NCBI RefSeq assembly: GCF_000306115.2
Contig: NZ_AKWX02000017.1
Location: 1-9,778 of the forward strand
Direction: 5' to 3'
DNA: 9,778 nucleotides
Source: Leptospira wolffii serovar Khorat str. Khorat-H2
GTDB taxonomy: Bacteria; Spirochaetota; Leptospiria; Leptospirales; Leptospiraceae
In this document: piece by piece, positions 1 to 7,540 of the stretch
Position numbering within the stretch: position 1 is the stretch's first letter
Layout of the letters: every line of letters begins with the position of its first letter
Position numbers and translations under genes: made by a program
The notes under the pieces: model-generated
Databases searched by the model: none
Told to the model about the DNA's origin: nothing
What the model saw: only the letters and a program-made list of their open reading frames with translations

Positions 1-120
1 GACGTTTTGCAATGGCACGAGACTTGCTCTGCAAGACGAGTGACAGAAGCAAAATGTGCCGAAGGCCAAGCAAGGGTTGCGAAGCAAGCCCGAAGCGATG
101 CGGCAAGTTGGCAGTTAAGC
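1..120 (-). repeat. attC site 1 (left part cut by window edge)
   Basis: The sequence matches the attC at 3840-3980 almost base for base and ends in the core GTTAAGC at 114-120. The RYYYAAC end lies outside the window. The right part (GCGGCAAGTTGGCAG next to the core) is the version found beside all four ORF-less bodies, so this attC belongs to the body at 121-407 and the cassette reads right to left. Small G+C-rich hairpins, such as CTTGCTCTGCAAG, fill the centre as in other long attC sites. Confidence 0.8.
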
Positions 121-407
121 GAAGTTACGCCTCAAACACGTTGCAATTTAATTCAATTTCACTACTTGGACGAAAGTCCAATAGTATGAAATCCCCTTAT
201 TCCAAAGTATCGCGCTCCCCTTTCGGGATTGGATAAAATGAAACCATATACTTCCGCAGGACGCTCAAATACCAAGATGCACAGCCTGGCGACGGCACCA
301 GCCTCCATTGGGGAGCGCTTAAACTCTGAATAATTACCTATGTTTTAGAAGCAAATCTACACGCTTCCGAGCTTCGAAAAATAAAAAACAAAATCCGGCG
401 GAATTTC
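121..407 (-). repeat. ORF-less integron cassette body, copy 1
   Basis: This is one of four 287-288 bp bodies lying between attC cores with no convincing protein gene. Conserved parts include a hairpin at 161-185 (TTGGAC-GAAA-GTCCAA with an outer ACTA/TAGT stem and one bulged C). A 9-bp long-range stem joins GCGCTCCCC (212-220) to GGGGAGCGC (310-318). A nearly invariant stretch lies inside that stem. On the minus strand a 48-codon ATG reading frame begins inside the GGGGAGCGC block, but it has no ribosome site and differences between copies are mostly amino-acid changing. The left third resembles copies 2 and 3, while the right part resembles copy 4, so this copy looks mosaic. It may be a non-coding RNA, a promoter-bearing cassette or a structured DNA element. 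The strand given is the cassette direction, not a proven transcript. Confidence 0.75.
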
Positions 408-561
408 GCTTAACGACGTTGGCTTGCCGACGTTTCGCGAGTCCGCAAGGACTTGGCGCGAGGCTTGCTATGCAAGACGAGTGACAAAGCGAAATGTGCC
501 GAAGGCCGAGCGAGAGTTGCGAAGCAATCTCGAAGCGATGCGTCAGAGCCGACAGTTAGGC
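408..561 (-). repeat. attC site 2
   Basis: The site runs from GCTTAAC (408-414) to GTTAGGC (555-561) with G+C-rich nested hairpins between. The two cores do not match each other. GTTAGGC matches the far end of the membrane-protein cassette on the right, and GCTTAAC matches the ORF-less body on the left. This is what recombination inside the left core would leave, so the site belongs to the cassette on its right. Confidence 0.85.
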
Positions 562-569
562 GGCGTAAA

Positions 570-1502
570 CTATATTTTAATTTGAATAAAATATGAATCT
601 TCATATTTTTTCCAAAAGTATGTACGTAATTTTTTAAGAACCGACTGTATGCCTTTTTCATATAGGAATAAGGTGACAATTACATAGAAAATAGAAAGTA
701 GCGAATATTTTAATATGATTTTAATAAAATCAGGCTTTAAATTCAAATATTCGAATATAAATAGAAATAACAAATGAATAAAAGAGTAAGAAGTAACTGA
801 CCACACATTAGTAGTTTTGATACCTAAAATTGTTGCCTCTCTATTCTGCTCACCTCCTTGTATAGGCTTATTCGCATTAATTCTTTCCGGCTTAATACTA
901 TAGCTCAAATCTTCAAACACTGAAAACGTATTTCCGAATAGTATAAGTATAAGCTTATCGAAAATATTAAAAAAGCACTTCAACATGCCTCTTCTAAGTT
1001 TTAGCAAATTAAGCCTACTTCTTGTCGAAAATCCCTTTAAGCATTTTGTAGGCAAAAAATGCTTACTTAATACATAATTTATTAGACCCTCGACTTCGAT
1101 CATTGAATCATCTTTATAGAATTCTGAGTTAGATACATCATAAAAGAAATCGTCCTCGAAATTTAAACCTATGGGATATTTTTCATCTGGTTTTCGCTCG
1201 ATGAATGAGCTTAATCCTTCCGAAGGACTCGCATATTGTTGTCGGTAAAACCCAATCTCGATAATTATTCTCTTTAAGGAGCTAAAATCTTTAAATGACT
1301 TTTCCGATATGAAGATTCTAATCATGCTAAGGAGTTTTTCATCATGATAACTTATCGATGGAAGATATGAATTCGGATATTTAAGCAATATGCTAACTCC
1401 AATCTCACTTCCTACCATATTGATAATCTCAATATTCTCCCGCTTTAACTCAGAGAATTTGGTATGGAATTCAGTTGCTATTTTTTCTTTGTCAAAAGTC
1501 AT
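570..1502 (-). CDS. cassette-borne putative membrane protein, unknown function
   Basis: This 310-residue protein is not a family I recognise. The N-terminal half (to about residue 170) is charged and probably soluble. A hydrophobic stretch lies near residues 175-200, and two clear membrane segments lie near 240-260 and 265-285, ending in a basic, aromatic-rich tail. The ATG at 1502 is the first start after the cassette end and lies 15 bp from the attC core. No clear Shine-Dalgarno sequence precedes it. The stop lies 8 bp from the core of the cassette's own attC, so the gene fills the cassette, a typical integron arrangement. Two C-terminal membrane segments after a soluble domain also occur in some phage-defence effectors, but nothing here proves that role. 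It is much more AT-rich than the flanking attC sites. Confidence 0.75.
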   Translation of the reverse strand: MTFDKEKIATEFHTKFSELKRENIEIINMVGSEIGVSILLKYPNSYLPSISYHDEKLLSMIRIFISEKSFKDFSSLKRIIIEIGFYRQQYASPSEGLSSFIERKPDEKYPIGLNFEDDFFYDVSNSEFYKDDSMIEVEGLINYVLSKHFLPTKCLKGFSTRSRLNLLKLRRGMLKCFFNIFDKLILILFGNTFSVFEDLSYSIKPERINANKPIQGGEQNREATILGIKTTNVWSVTSYSFIHLLFLFIFEYLNLKPDFIKIILKYSLLSIFYVIVTLFLYEKGIQSVLKKLRTYFWKKYEDSYFIQIKI

Positions 1503-1517
1503 ATTTTAGTTTATGCC

Positions 1518-1660
1518 GCCTAACGACCAAGGTGTTCCGACGTTCGCAACGGCACGAACTTGCGTAAGCAAGTGTAGTGACGGACGCGAATGTGGCGTAG
1601 CCCGAGCGAGTGAGTCGCGATAGCGATCTCCGAGCGTAGCGGAAGCACCGAAAGTTAGGC
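1518..1660 (-). repeat. attC site 3 (GGTGTTCCG/CGGAAGCACC type)
   Basis: The site runs from GCCTAAC (1518-1524) to GTTAGGC (1654-1660). Inner arms GGTGTTCCG and CGGAAGCACC pair with one extra G on the right arm. In attC sites the extrahelical G sits in the L'' arm of the recombining bottom strand, so the plus strand would be the bottom strand and the cassettes read leftward. Sites 8 and 11 share this inner-arm type. The site belongs to the lipoprotein cassette on its right. Confidence 0.85.
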
Positions 1661-1669
1661 GTTGTTGAT

Positions 1670-2563
1670 TTATAACAAACTACACGTCACACTGAGATGT
1701 AACTTGATTCTATATATGCCAATCGGTTGAGTAGAAAAACTATACGAAATAGATTCAATTTCCCCCTTTGTCCTCTCCACCTTTTCATATTGATCTATTT
1801 CATATTCCCGGGCATCGTTATGAAAGAAAGCCTTTCTCTTCAACGATAGAGGATCAATATCTCCACTATATGGGCGATATCCTAGATTTCCATTTAGAGT
1901 TAATGAAAATGGAGACACAGTGAAATTCTCATTCTCATCGATCAAATTTACGATTGAAACCAATGCTTCCCATATCGACCACAGTGCTGGAACATAAGAG
2001 AGAGCGGAAATCGTTGTAGCTGATTTTATTAATTTTTGATCTACTGCGAGTTGAGCCGTGTTGGTAAACTTTTCATATATCGCTTTCACCTTTTCTTGAT
2101 CGCCCTGACTAATTCCATTTATGTCAACTAAATGAAAGTTAATAACCAACTTCGGATCATTAGAGACGATTGGCTTTTGAAATAGGTTAGAACCTACTCC
2201 ACTAAACCTAAAAGCCCGTCGAATTAAAAAATATGGAGCAAGTTGCGGGTCTACTGACGACACTAAAGGCCCTGATTCTCCCGTTCTTCTAACAGTTAAG
2301 TATGAAGAATATAGTACAAGCTCCAGGTCAGATTCATATTCATCAAATACTGATTCGGGAACTTCAATTTGAATAAGTTTAAGTTCAATCAATTTTAATC
2401 TTTTATCATTTAAGAATTCTGTATAATCAATTTTACTAATTCCAAAAGGAGATCGCTCGGAAGTTATAATTGAACGAGTAGCTATTACCTGCTGATCATG
2501 GGAAGCGTTCATCGAACAACTTAACACGCAAGGAAGGATGAACATTAAAGCATATATTTTCAT
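1670..2563 (-). CDS. cassette-borne putative lipoprotein, unknown function
   Basis: This 297-residue protein begins with a short lipoprotein signal: a basic start (MKIY), a hydrophobic stretch and a VLSC lipobox with Cys16 as the likely lipidated residue. The start at 2563 is chosen because GAGGGAC stands about 5 bp upstream and the lipobox then falls at the usual distance. An upstream in-frame ATG at 2605 would add 14 residues ahead of the signal, and that ATG lies inside the cassette-end inverted repeat. The mature part is mixed polar sequence, with a hydrophobic patch near residues 190-215, and I recognise no domain. Export and anchoring in a membrane are supported by the signal. The role is unknown. 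It is a single-gene cassette between attC sites 3 and 4. Confidence 0.75.
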   Translation of the reverse strand: MKIYALMFILPCVLSCSMNASHDQQVIATRSIITSERSPFGISKIDYTEFLNDKRLKLIELKLIQIEVPESVFDEYESDLELVLYSSYLTVRRTGESGPLVSSVDPQLAPYFLIRRAFRFSGVGSNLFQKPIVSNDPKLVINFHLVDINGISQGDQEKVKAIYEKFTNTAQLAVDQKLIKSATTISALSYVPALWSIWEALVSIVNLIDENENFTVSPFSLTLNGNLGYRPYSGDIDPLSLKRKAFFHNDAREYEIDQYEKVERTKGEIESISYSFSTQPIGIYRIKLHLSVTCSLL

Positions 2564-2616
2564 AAAGTCCCTCTTAAAATAATTGCTAATTTTTAGAATA
2601 TTCATAAATCAATGAC

Positions 2617-2769
2617 GCCTAACGACCAAGGCTTGACGACGTTTCGCGAGTCCGCAGGACTTGGCGCGAGGCTTGCTTTGCAAGACGAGTGACAAAGCGA
2701 AATGTGCCGGAGGCCGAGCGAGAGTCGCGTAGCGATCTCGAAGCGATGCGTCAGAGCCGAAAGTTAGAC
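2617..2769 (-). repeat. attC site 4
   Basis: The site runs from GCCTAAC (2617-2623) to GTTAGAC (2763-2769). Inner arms GGCTTGACG and CGTCAGAGCC pair with one unpaired G in the right arm. The central CTTGCTTTGCAAG hairpin is shared with site 2. It belongs to the AbiC-like cassette on its right, whose far end is also GTCTAAC. Confidence 0.85.
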
Positions 2770-2779
2770 GCTGGACAAA

Positions 2780-3811
2780 CTACTCAGAAAACTCGTCCCA
2801 TTCGAAGAAATCATCTGATTTTATATTATTTCTTTCTAAGAATTCTGTAGGTGTAGGACCGAATGTTGCCAGTAACACTGGCATATTTTTAAATACCTTA
2901 TAATCTCGAACAAATCCCCTCGTTATCCATTTTGAACCCAATGTTGATTGTATATTATAAAATAACAATAATTGTTCAAAGACAGCTAATTGAGATCGTA
3001 TTACCTTACTGTACTCATATTTGTTTAACTCATTAGGCTGATCCTCTAACAGTCTATAAATCTGAAATAAATGTCTATAATAATGGCCCAATTGATTTAT
3101 GTGCCCTTTAAAGGGACGATATTCAATTAAAATTTTGTCTTTGTAATTACCTAAATCAATTCGATTTGTGCTCGGATCATATTTTTCTTGTACCTTCTTA
3201 ATTTCATTTAAGTATTGTAAAACCAAATCTTCAGGATATTTCTTTAGAATTTCCTTTAAGACAGATATGGAGTCATTGTTCTCAATCCCCAAAAAGAAAG
3301 TAATATAAGAAATATTAATTTTTTCTTCTTTCTTTATCAGCCTTTTATCTTTCCATTCGAAAAGATCTACGAATTCAAGAATTTCATAGGCAAAGCGAAG
3401 CTCATCATATAAGGGAATAAATATGCTTCTTCCCGTTCTGCTTAATGGCATTTCTAACTCGGCGACATTACTTCTATGTAGTTCAATTAATTTATAAAAT
3501 TTATCTTCAAATCTTTCAATTTGTTGAACTTTATCTTGAGACTTGAACTGTAGAGTTTGCTGCTTGTTTGATTGGTATTGCACCCAGAAAGCTAAGAATG
3601 TCAAGAAAGCAGCGACCGCAGCAATTAATGGGCTCGATAACCCACCTATCGTATCTCCTATCTGACCGGTATTTGAATAACTGATTCCAAATATATTAGT
3701 TTGAGTTAATAGAACTGGAACTCCAAAATAAATCAATAAAAGTACAAATATTAGTATCCCTATATAAACCAGAGGGATCTTACCTTCATTAAGTTCATTT
3801 TTTATATTCAT
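2780..3811 (-). CDS. putative phage abortive infection protein (AbiC / PutAbiC-like)
   Basis: This 343-residue protein has two N-terminal membrane segments (about residues 12-36 and 57-80) separated by a short loop with NTGQIGDTIGG. A mostly helical cytoplasmic domain follows. Features typical of the putative AbiC family are an F-x-x-KFYKLIELH helix just after the second membrane segment, a GHYYRHLFQIYRLL segment near residues 235-255, and KVIRSQLAVFEQLLLFYN near 265-290. Proteins of this family are thought to act in abortive infection, stopping growth after phage entry, but the mechanism is not known. ATG at 3811 is taken as the start. An in-frame TTG at 3823 would add four residues, and neither has a strong Shine-Dalgarno. 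It is the only gene of its cassette, with its stop 10 bp from the attC core. Confidence 0.8.
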   Translation of the reverse strand: MNIKNELNEGKIPLVYIGILIFVLLLIYFGVPVLLTQTNIFGISYSNTGQIGDTIGGLSSPLIAAVAAFLTFLAFWVQYQSNKQQTLQFKSQDKVQQIERFEDKFYKLIELHRSNVAELEMPLSRTGRSIFIPLYDELRFAYEILEFVDLFEWKDKRLIKKEEKINISYITFFLGIENNDSISVLKEILKKYPEDLVLQYLNEIKKVQEKYDPSTNRIDLGNYKDKILIEYRPFKGHINQLGHYYRHLFQIYRLLEDQPNELNKYEYSKVIRSQLAVFEQLLLFYNIQSTLGSKWITRGFVRDYKVFKNMPVLLATFGPTPTEFLERNNIKSDDFFEWDEFSE

Positions 3812-3839
3812 ATAGTGACTCAATATTAGTTTGTCTGGC

Positions 3840-3980
3840 GTCTAACGACGTTGGCTTGCCGACGTTTTGCAATGGCACGAGACTTGCTCTGCAAGACGAG
3901 TGACAGACGCAAAATGTGCCGAAGGCCAAGCAAGGGTTGCGAAGCAAGCCCGAAGCGATGCGGCAAGTTGGCAGTTAAGC
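3840..3980 (-). repeat. attC site 5 (ORF-less cassette attC)
   Basis: The site runs from GTCTAAC (3840-3846) to GTTAAGC (3974-3980). It is nearly identical to site 7 and to the visible part of site 1, all of which lie left of an ORF-less body. Co-inheritance of this attC with the body to its right is the clearest sign that cassettes read leftward. Confidence 0.85.
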
Positions 3981-4267
3981 GAAGTTACGCCTCAAACACA
4001 CTGCAATTTAATTCAATTTCACTACTTGGACGAAAGTCCAATAGTATTAAATTCCCTTATTCCAAAGTATCGCGCTCCCCTTTCGGGATTGGATAAAATG
4101 GAACCATAAGCTTCCGCAGGACGCTTAAATATCAAGATGCAATCCCTGGCGACGGCACCAGCTCGCATTGGGGAGCGCTTTAAACCACAAGATTTACTAT
4201 GCTTAGAAAACGAATCTACACGCTTCCGAGCTTCAAAAAATGAAAAAACAAAATCCGGCGGAATTTC
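3981..4267 (-). repeat. ORF-less integron cassette body, copy 2
   Basis: This 287-bp body is nearly identical to copy 3 at 6996-7282. The hairpin is at 4021-4045, and the long-range stem pairs 4072-4080 with 4170-4178. In this copy an ATG frame on the plus strand from 4137 stays open into the attC, and a minus-strand frame also crosses the body. Neither is kept in all copies: copies 1 and 4 stop the plus frame after 13-18 codons. Together with attC sites 5 and 6 it fills the 640 bp between the AbiC-like gene and the disrupted HNH gene. Confidence 0.75.
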
Positions 4268-4439
4268 GCTTAACGACCTAAGGCTTGACGACGTTGGCGA
4301 CTCTGAGTCTCCGAAGGAGACGTTAGAGACAGGCGCGGATTTTGCCGCCGCAAAAGCCGTGACTGGAGCCAATGTGCCGCAGGCCGAGCGAGAGTCGCGT
4401 AGCGATCTCGAAGCGAAGCGTCAGAGCCGACAGTTAGGC
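4268..4439 (-). repeat. attC site 6
   Basis: At 172 bp this is the longest complete attC here, from GCTTAAC (4268-4274) to GTTAGGC (4433-4439). The GGCTTGACG / CGTCAGAGCC inner arms again have an extra G on the right. The centre contains TCTCCGAAGGAGA and TTGCCGCCGCAA hairpins. It belongs to the HNH cassette on its right. Confidence 0.85.
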
Positions 4440-4777
4440 GAAGGCCACAATCTTATGAAGTAATTTTAGAATTCAAGCCGAATCGCCTCTGGAATTCTAT
4501 ATACAAAACGAATAAATTCCTTTGAAATGGATGCGGTTATTTCGCGAATTTCAGATTCAGTTAACTTTTCCCCCTTATCTCTATACTTATCAATTACGCT
4601 ATTAGTTATTTTAGCAATTTGATCAGAGATAATAATTGAATGAGATAATTTTAATATAATTTCAATCCTTTCTTTTATAATGGGAAAATATTGTTCAGCA
4701 TACACCGGATAATTTAATGTAATTTCCGAATTGTAGTTCACATCAAGTAATTCTAAATTATGTGACTTTTCGAATGT

Positions 4778-4784
4778 GATTGGG
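4778..4784. repeat. target site duplication, left copy (GATTGGG)
   Basis: GATTGGG directly precedes the TGT end of the IS481-family element and is repeated directly after its ACA end at 5991-5997. Deleting one copy with the element restores the HNH reading frame. Confidence 0.85.
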
Positions 4785-4810
4785 TGTGCTGAGCTAGTAT
4801 TCACCTGACA
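4785..4810 (+). repeat. left terminal inverted repeat of the IS481-family element
   Basis: It begins TGTGC and carries the 16-bp block TAGTATTCACCTGACA at 4795-4810, which is perfectly inverted at 5965-5980. A short hairpin, CACCG-AAAAAC-CGGTG, follows just inside. Confidence 0.8.
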
Positions 4811-4892
4811 GTCACCGAAAAACCGGTGGCCCCAGCCTCTTCTGAAAGAAAAATGATTTTAACGACAAAATTATTTACATCAGGAGAAACCG

Positions 4893-5945
4893 ATGACCAC
4901 CAACACCAATGCAACAGTTAAGGCAACTAGACGAAAGCTAAATTTATTAGAGCTTGCAAATGAATTAGAAAATGTAAGCAAAGCCTGCAAGATCATGGGA
5001 TATTCCCGTCAACAGTTCTACGAAATACGAAGGAACTTCCAAACCTATGGAGCTGAAGGTCTCTTAGATAGAATCCCGGGAGCCAATGGGCCTCACCCTA
5101 ACCGAGTCAGTGAAGAAATCGAAAATGAAGTCTTAGAGTATTCTTTACATCATCCGACTCATGGATGCCTAAAGGTCGCTCAACAACTTAGTCTTAAAGG
5201 AGTTAAGGTAAGTTCGGGTGGTGTAAGAGGAGTTTGGACAAGAAATAAACTCGTAACTAAACACCAACGGCTTCTAAGACTCGAAGAGCATCATAAAGAT
5301 AAGATCATACCTCTAAGCGAAAACCAGATACGCCTCCTTGAAAAATTCGATCCCGAATACAGAGAAAGGCACATACAAGCAGATTCTACAGGAGAATTGG
5401 TATCTATGGATACTTTCATGGTCGGGTCATTAAAAGGTGTAGGAAGAGTCTATCTACAAACCGTAATCGATTGTCATAGCCGATTTGCTTGGGGAAGGCT
5501 CTTTAATAACAAAATACCCGTCACTGCCGTACAGACTTTGAACAACGACGTTCTTCCTTTCTTTGAAGAACATAACATTAAAGTCCAAACCGTTCTAACC
5601 GATAATGGTCGTGAGTATTGTGGAAGAGAAGACCAACATCCTTTCGAATTATTTCTTCAGTTAGAAGACATCGAACATCGGACCACTAAAGTTCGCAGGC
5701 CTCAAAGCAACGGATACGTGGAACGTCTTCACAGAACTTTACTTGATGAGCACTTCAGGATCGCCGGTAGAACTAAATTTTATGAGTCGATCGAAGAGAT
5801 GCAGATCGATCTGCATCTCTTCTTTGAAGAATACAATTACAAGAGGGCGCACCAAGGTAGAAACATGAACGGAAGAACTCCTTTTCAAGTCTTCATTGAG
5901 GGCATTAAGACAGAAGAATCGGAGGTCCACCAAGCAGAAAATTAG
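4893..5945 (+). CDS. IS481-family transposase
   Basis: This 350-residue DDE transposase is encoded in a single frame, as is usual for IS481 elements and unlike the two-frame IS3 elements. Residues about 15-65 form a helix-turn-helix (ENVSKACKIMGYSRQQFYEI), followed by a second winged or helix-turn-helix region near 70-120. The integrase-core catalytic domain spans about 165-340. The likely catalytic residues are Asp173 (VSMDTF), Asp237 (VLTDNG) and Glu277 (QSNGYVERLH), with 39 residues between the last two. AGGAG lies 6 bp before the ATG at 4893. The gene looks intact and the element is probably active or was recently. It cuts and joins element ends to new target DNA. Confidence 0.92.
   Translation: MTTNTNATVKATRRKLNLLELANELENVSKACKIMGYSRQQFYEIRRNFQTYGAEGLLDRIPGANGPHPNRVSEEIENEVLEYSLHHPTHGCLKVAQQLSLKGVKVSSGGVRGVWTRNKLVTKHQRLLRLEEHHKDKIIPLSENQIRLLEKFDPEYRERHIQADSTGELVSMDTFMVGSLKGVGRVYLQTVIDCHSRFAWGRLFNNKIPVTAVQTLNNDVLPFFEEHNIKVQTVLTDNGREYCGREDQHPFELFLQLEDIEHRTTKVRRPQSNGYVERLHRTLLDEHFRIAGRTKFYESIEEMQIDLHLFFEEYNYKRAHQGRNMNGRTPFQVFIEGIKTEESEVHQAEN
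5793..5822. repeat. 30-bp perfect palindrome inside the transposase gene
   Basis: Two 15-bp half-sites (GAAGAGATGCAGATC and its exact complement in inverse order) meet at 5807/5808 with no spacer. They encode the segment EEMQIDLHLF in a conserved C-terminal part of the transposase. The palindrome could arise by chance from codon choice or form a cruciform or mRNA hairpin. Confidence 0.8.
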
Positions 5946-5964
5946 AACAAGCGTTCAGAAGAAG

Positions 5965-5990
5965 TGTCAGGTGAATACTAACATTGTACA
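5965..5990 (-). repeat. right terminal inverted repeat of the IS481-family element
   Basis: TGTCAGGTGAATACTA at 5965-5980 is the exact inverse of the left inner block, and the outer end reads TTGTACA. The TGA formed on the minus strand at 5967-5969 ends the N-terminal HNH fragment. Confidence 0.8.
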
Positions 5991-5997
5991 GATTGGG
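5991..5997. repeat. target site duplication, right copy (GATTGGG)
   Basis: This direct repeat of 4778-4784 immediately follows the ACA end of the element. Confidence 0.85.
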
Positions 5998-6854
5998 TTT
6001 ATCGAAAAACCATATCTAAAATCATCTCCTTCTGAGTTTTCAGATAAAATTGCAGTATAGGTTATCTGTCCAAACAATGTAAAATAGCCATATATCATCT
6101 TATTCTTTCTGAATACGGATATATAATGAGAAATATCTTTGTCTGACAGATGATAAGGTGTCGGGTTGAGAAAATCTAAACTTGAATAGAATTTATTCCC
6201 GTTTATATCGTACCTAATATATTCCCTTGATATTTTTAAATCAGATGCATTAACATCTATTACTTGAGATTGATCCCTTTGTAACCAAAATAGAAAATTA
6301 TAAAGATTTTTCATAACCGCTTTTAGTATTGATTTCCCGCCAAATTGAAATTCAAAGTGTAAAGGCTCATCTAAATATTCCTTTTCCAGCTGCATATATT
6401 TATAGATCAAATTTTTTGATCCATATTGGTTATTTAAATGAGATAGTTGTTCTCTGGCTTTTTCCTCGTTTTGAGAAGAAATATTTATCTCAAAGGTTCC
6501 GTCATTATTGTTCTTTTCTGATCTAATCGAACCAGGTATAAATGGGACCAATCCAGGTGCTATATCGTATTTTTTTCCCGATTTAGTTCCAATATTTTTT
6601 AAAATTGGAGGAGGTGTATTACGATCACCCCAGATACTAAAAAAGTTCCGAAAAGCTGAAAAAGCATTAACAATTGATTGATCTACATATCCTGACTCTT
6701 TAGTGGAAAAGTAATTATTACAGCTTGCGCAAAGAATGATGGAAGATTTGAGATTACTGCCTAAAGCAGATTGGATAATATGCTCTTTTGAGTTTGCTTC
6801 AGCCGATTCGCAATATATGCATTTCATAGATGACAACCTTATTTTGTGGCTTTC

Positions 6855-6995
6855 GCCTAACGACGTTGGCTTGCCGACGTTTTGCAATGGCACGAGACTT
6901 GCTCTGCAAGGCGAGTGACAGACGCAAAATGTGCCGAAGGCCAAGCAAGGGTTGCGAAGCAAGCCCGAAGCGATGCGGCAAGTTGGCAGTTAAGC
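6855..6995 (-). repeat. attC site 7 (ORF-less cassette attC)
   Basis: The site runs from GCCTAAC (6855-6861) to GTTAAGC (6989-6995) and is nearly identical to site 5. The left core matches the HNH cassette on the left, and the right core matches ORF-less copy 3. It belongs to the cassette on its right. Confidence 0.85.
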
Positions 6996-7282
6996 GAAGT
7001 TACGCCTCAAACACACTGCAATTTAATTCAATTTCACTACTTGGACGAAAGTCCAATAGTATTAAATTCCCTTATTCCAAAGTATCGCGCTCCCCTTTCG
7101 GGATTGGATAAAATAGAACCATAAGCTTCCGCAGGACGCTTAAATATCAAGATGCAATCCCTGGCGACGGCACCAGCTCGCATTGGGGAGCGCTTTAAAC
7201 CACAAGATTTACTATGCTTAGAAAACGAATCTACACGCTTCCGAGCTTCGAAAAAGAAAAAAACAAAATCCGGCGGAATTGC
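6996..7282 (-). repeat. ORF-less integron cassette body, copy 3
   Basis: This 287-bp body differs from copy 2 at only a few bases, yet it is followed on its right by a quite different attC (site 8). The hairpin is at 7036-7060, and the long-range stem pairs 7087-7095 with 7185-7193. The near identity with copy 2, attC included, suggests a recent duplication or re-insertion of the same cassette. Confidence 0.75.
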
Positions 7283-7425
7283 GCTTAACGACCAAGGTGT
7301 TCCGACGTTTGCGATGGCACGAGCTTGCCCATAGCAAGCGCAGTGACAGAAGCAAATGTGGCGTAGCCCGAGCGAGTGAGTCGCGAAGCGATCTCCGAGC
7401 GGAGCGGAAGCACCGACAGTTAGGC
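7283..7425 (-). repeat. attC site 8 (GGTGTTCCG/CGGAAGCACC type)
   Basis: The site runs from GCTTAAC (7283-7289) to GTTAGGC (7419-7425). Inner arms are as in sites 3 and 11, with the unpaired G on the right arm. It belongs to the cassette of the 100-residue protein on its right. The 115 bp between this site and that gene's stop at 7541 hold nothing I recognise. Confidence 0.85.
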
Positions 7426-7540
7426 GTAGTGTTGCTATATCAACTGTCTTTAAATCCTATATCCTTACTGTAGCCGAATAAATTTAATGAATACGATACT
7501 TGAAATTTCAACTTTGACAAACGACCAAAAATTAGCATGT

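Larger units (their letters stand above)
4785..5990 (+). mobile_element. IS481-family insertion sequence, complete (1206 bp)
   Basis: Its ends are TGT...ACA, as in IS481-family elements. The 26-bp terminal inverted repeats (4785-4810 and 5965-5990) match at 21 positions, including 16 in a row (TAGTATTCACCTGACA on the left, its complement on the right). A 7-bp duplication, GATTGGG, flanks it. One intact transposase gene fills the interior. It lies in the opposite direction to the HNH gene it interrupts. Intact ends, target duplication and open transposase suggest a fairly recent insertion. Confidence 0.9.
4466..6827 (-). pseudogene. HNH endonuclease-like gene disrupted by an IS481-family element
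   Basis: The gene starts at ATG 6827 (AAGG about 9 bp upstream) and would end at 4466. It is split by the element at 4785-5990. Removing the element plus one 7-bp target copy rejoins codons ...GFSINP | ITFEKSHN... without a shift and gives a 382-residue protein. The N-terminus has a zinc-type HNH signature: Cys3-x2-Cys6, Glu15-His16, Cys33-x2-Cys36-Asn37. That suggests a metal-dependent nuclease; the rest is of unknown fold. As it stands, the 5' part encodes 286 residues ending with a stop supplied by the element (5967-5969). The 3' part (4466-4784) could only be translated from a GTG within the element at 4804. The longer open frame reaching into attC site 7 is read-through of the palindrome and is not a plausible start. 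Nuclease cassettes may serve phage defence, but this copy is probably inactive. Confidence 0.85.

Noticed and set aside
12..236. Open frames of 60-93 codons repeated at 7-236, 3851-4109 and 6830-7124 on the plus strand
   Set aside because: They cross an attC palindrome into the ORF-less body. They recur only because the DNA repeats, two frames are open at once, and no ribosome site precedes them.
121..407. 48-50 codon minus-strand peptide in the ORF-less bodies (core ILSNPERGAR)
   Set aside because: It is open in all four copies but lacks a ribosome site. Most base differences change the amino acid, and copy 4 leaves the frame near the end. The DNA looks conserved for structure, not for this peptide, though comparison with more genomes could reverse this.
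410..679. 89-codon minus-strand frame over attC site 2
   Set aside because: It overlaps the end of the membrane-protein gene in another frame and continues through the palindromic attC.
4137..4463. 108-codon plus-strand frame over ORF-less copy 2 and attC site 6
   Set aside because: It stops after 13-18 codons in copies 1 and 4 and after 60 codons in copy 3, and half of it is attC sequence.
5739..5933. 64-codon minus-strand frame inside the transposase
   Set aside because: It is a shadow of the transposase gene. The open frame is helped by the local palindrome.
4795..5980. IS481-family element limited to the 16-bp perfect inverted repeat
   Set aside because: No direct duplication flanks those limits. 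Moving each end out by 10 bases gives TGT...ACA termini, a GATTGGG duplication and an in-frame host gene.
6828..6962. Longer N-terminus for the HNH gene starting at 6962
   Set aside because: The added 45 codons translate attC site 7. A good ATG with AAGG upstream and the Cys-x2-Cys motif begins at 6827.
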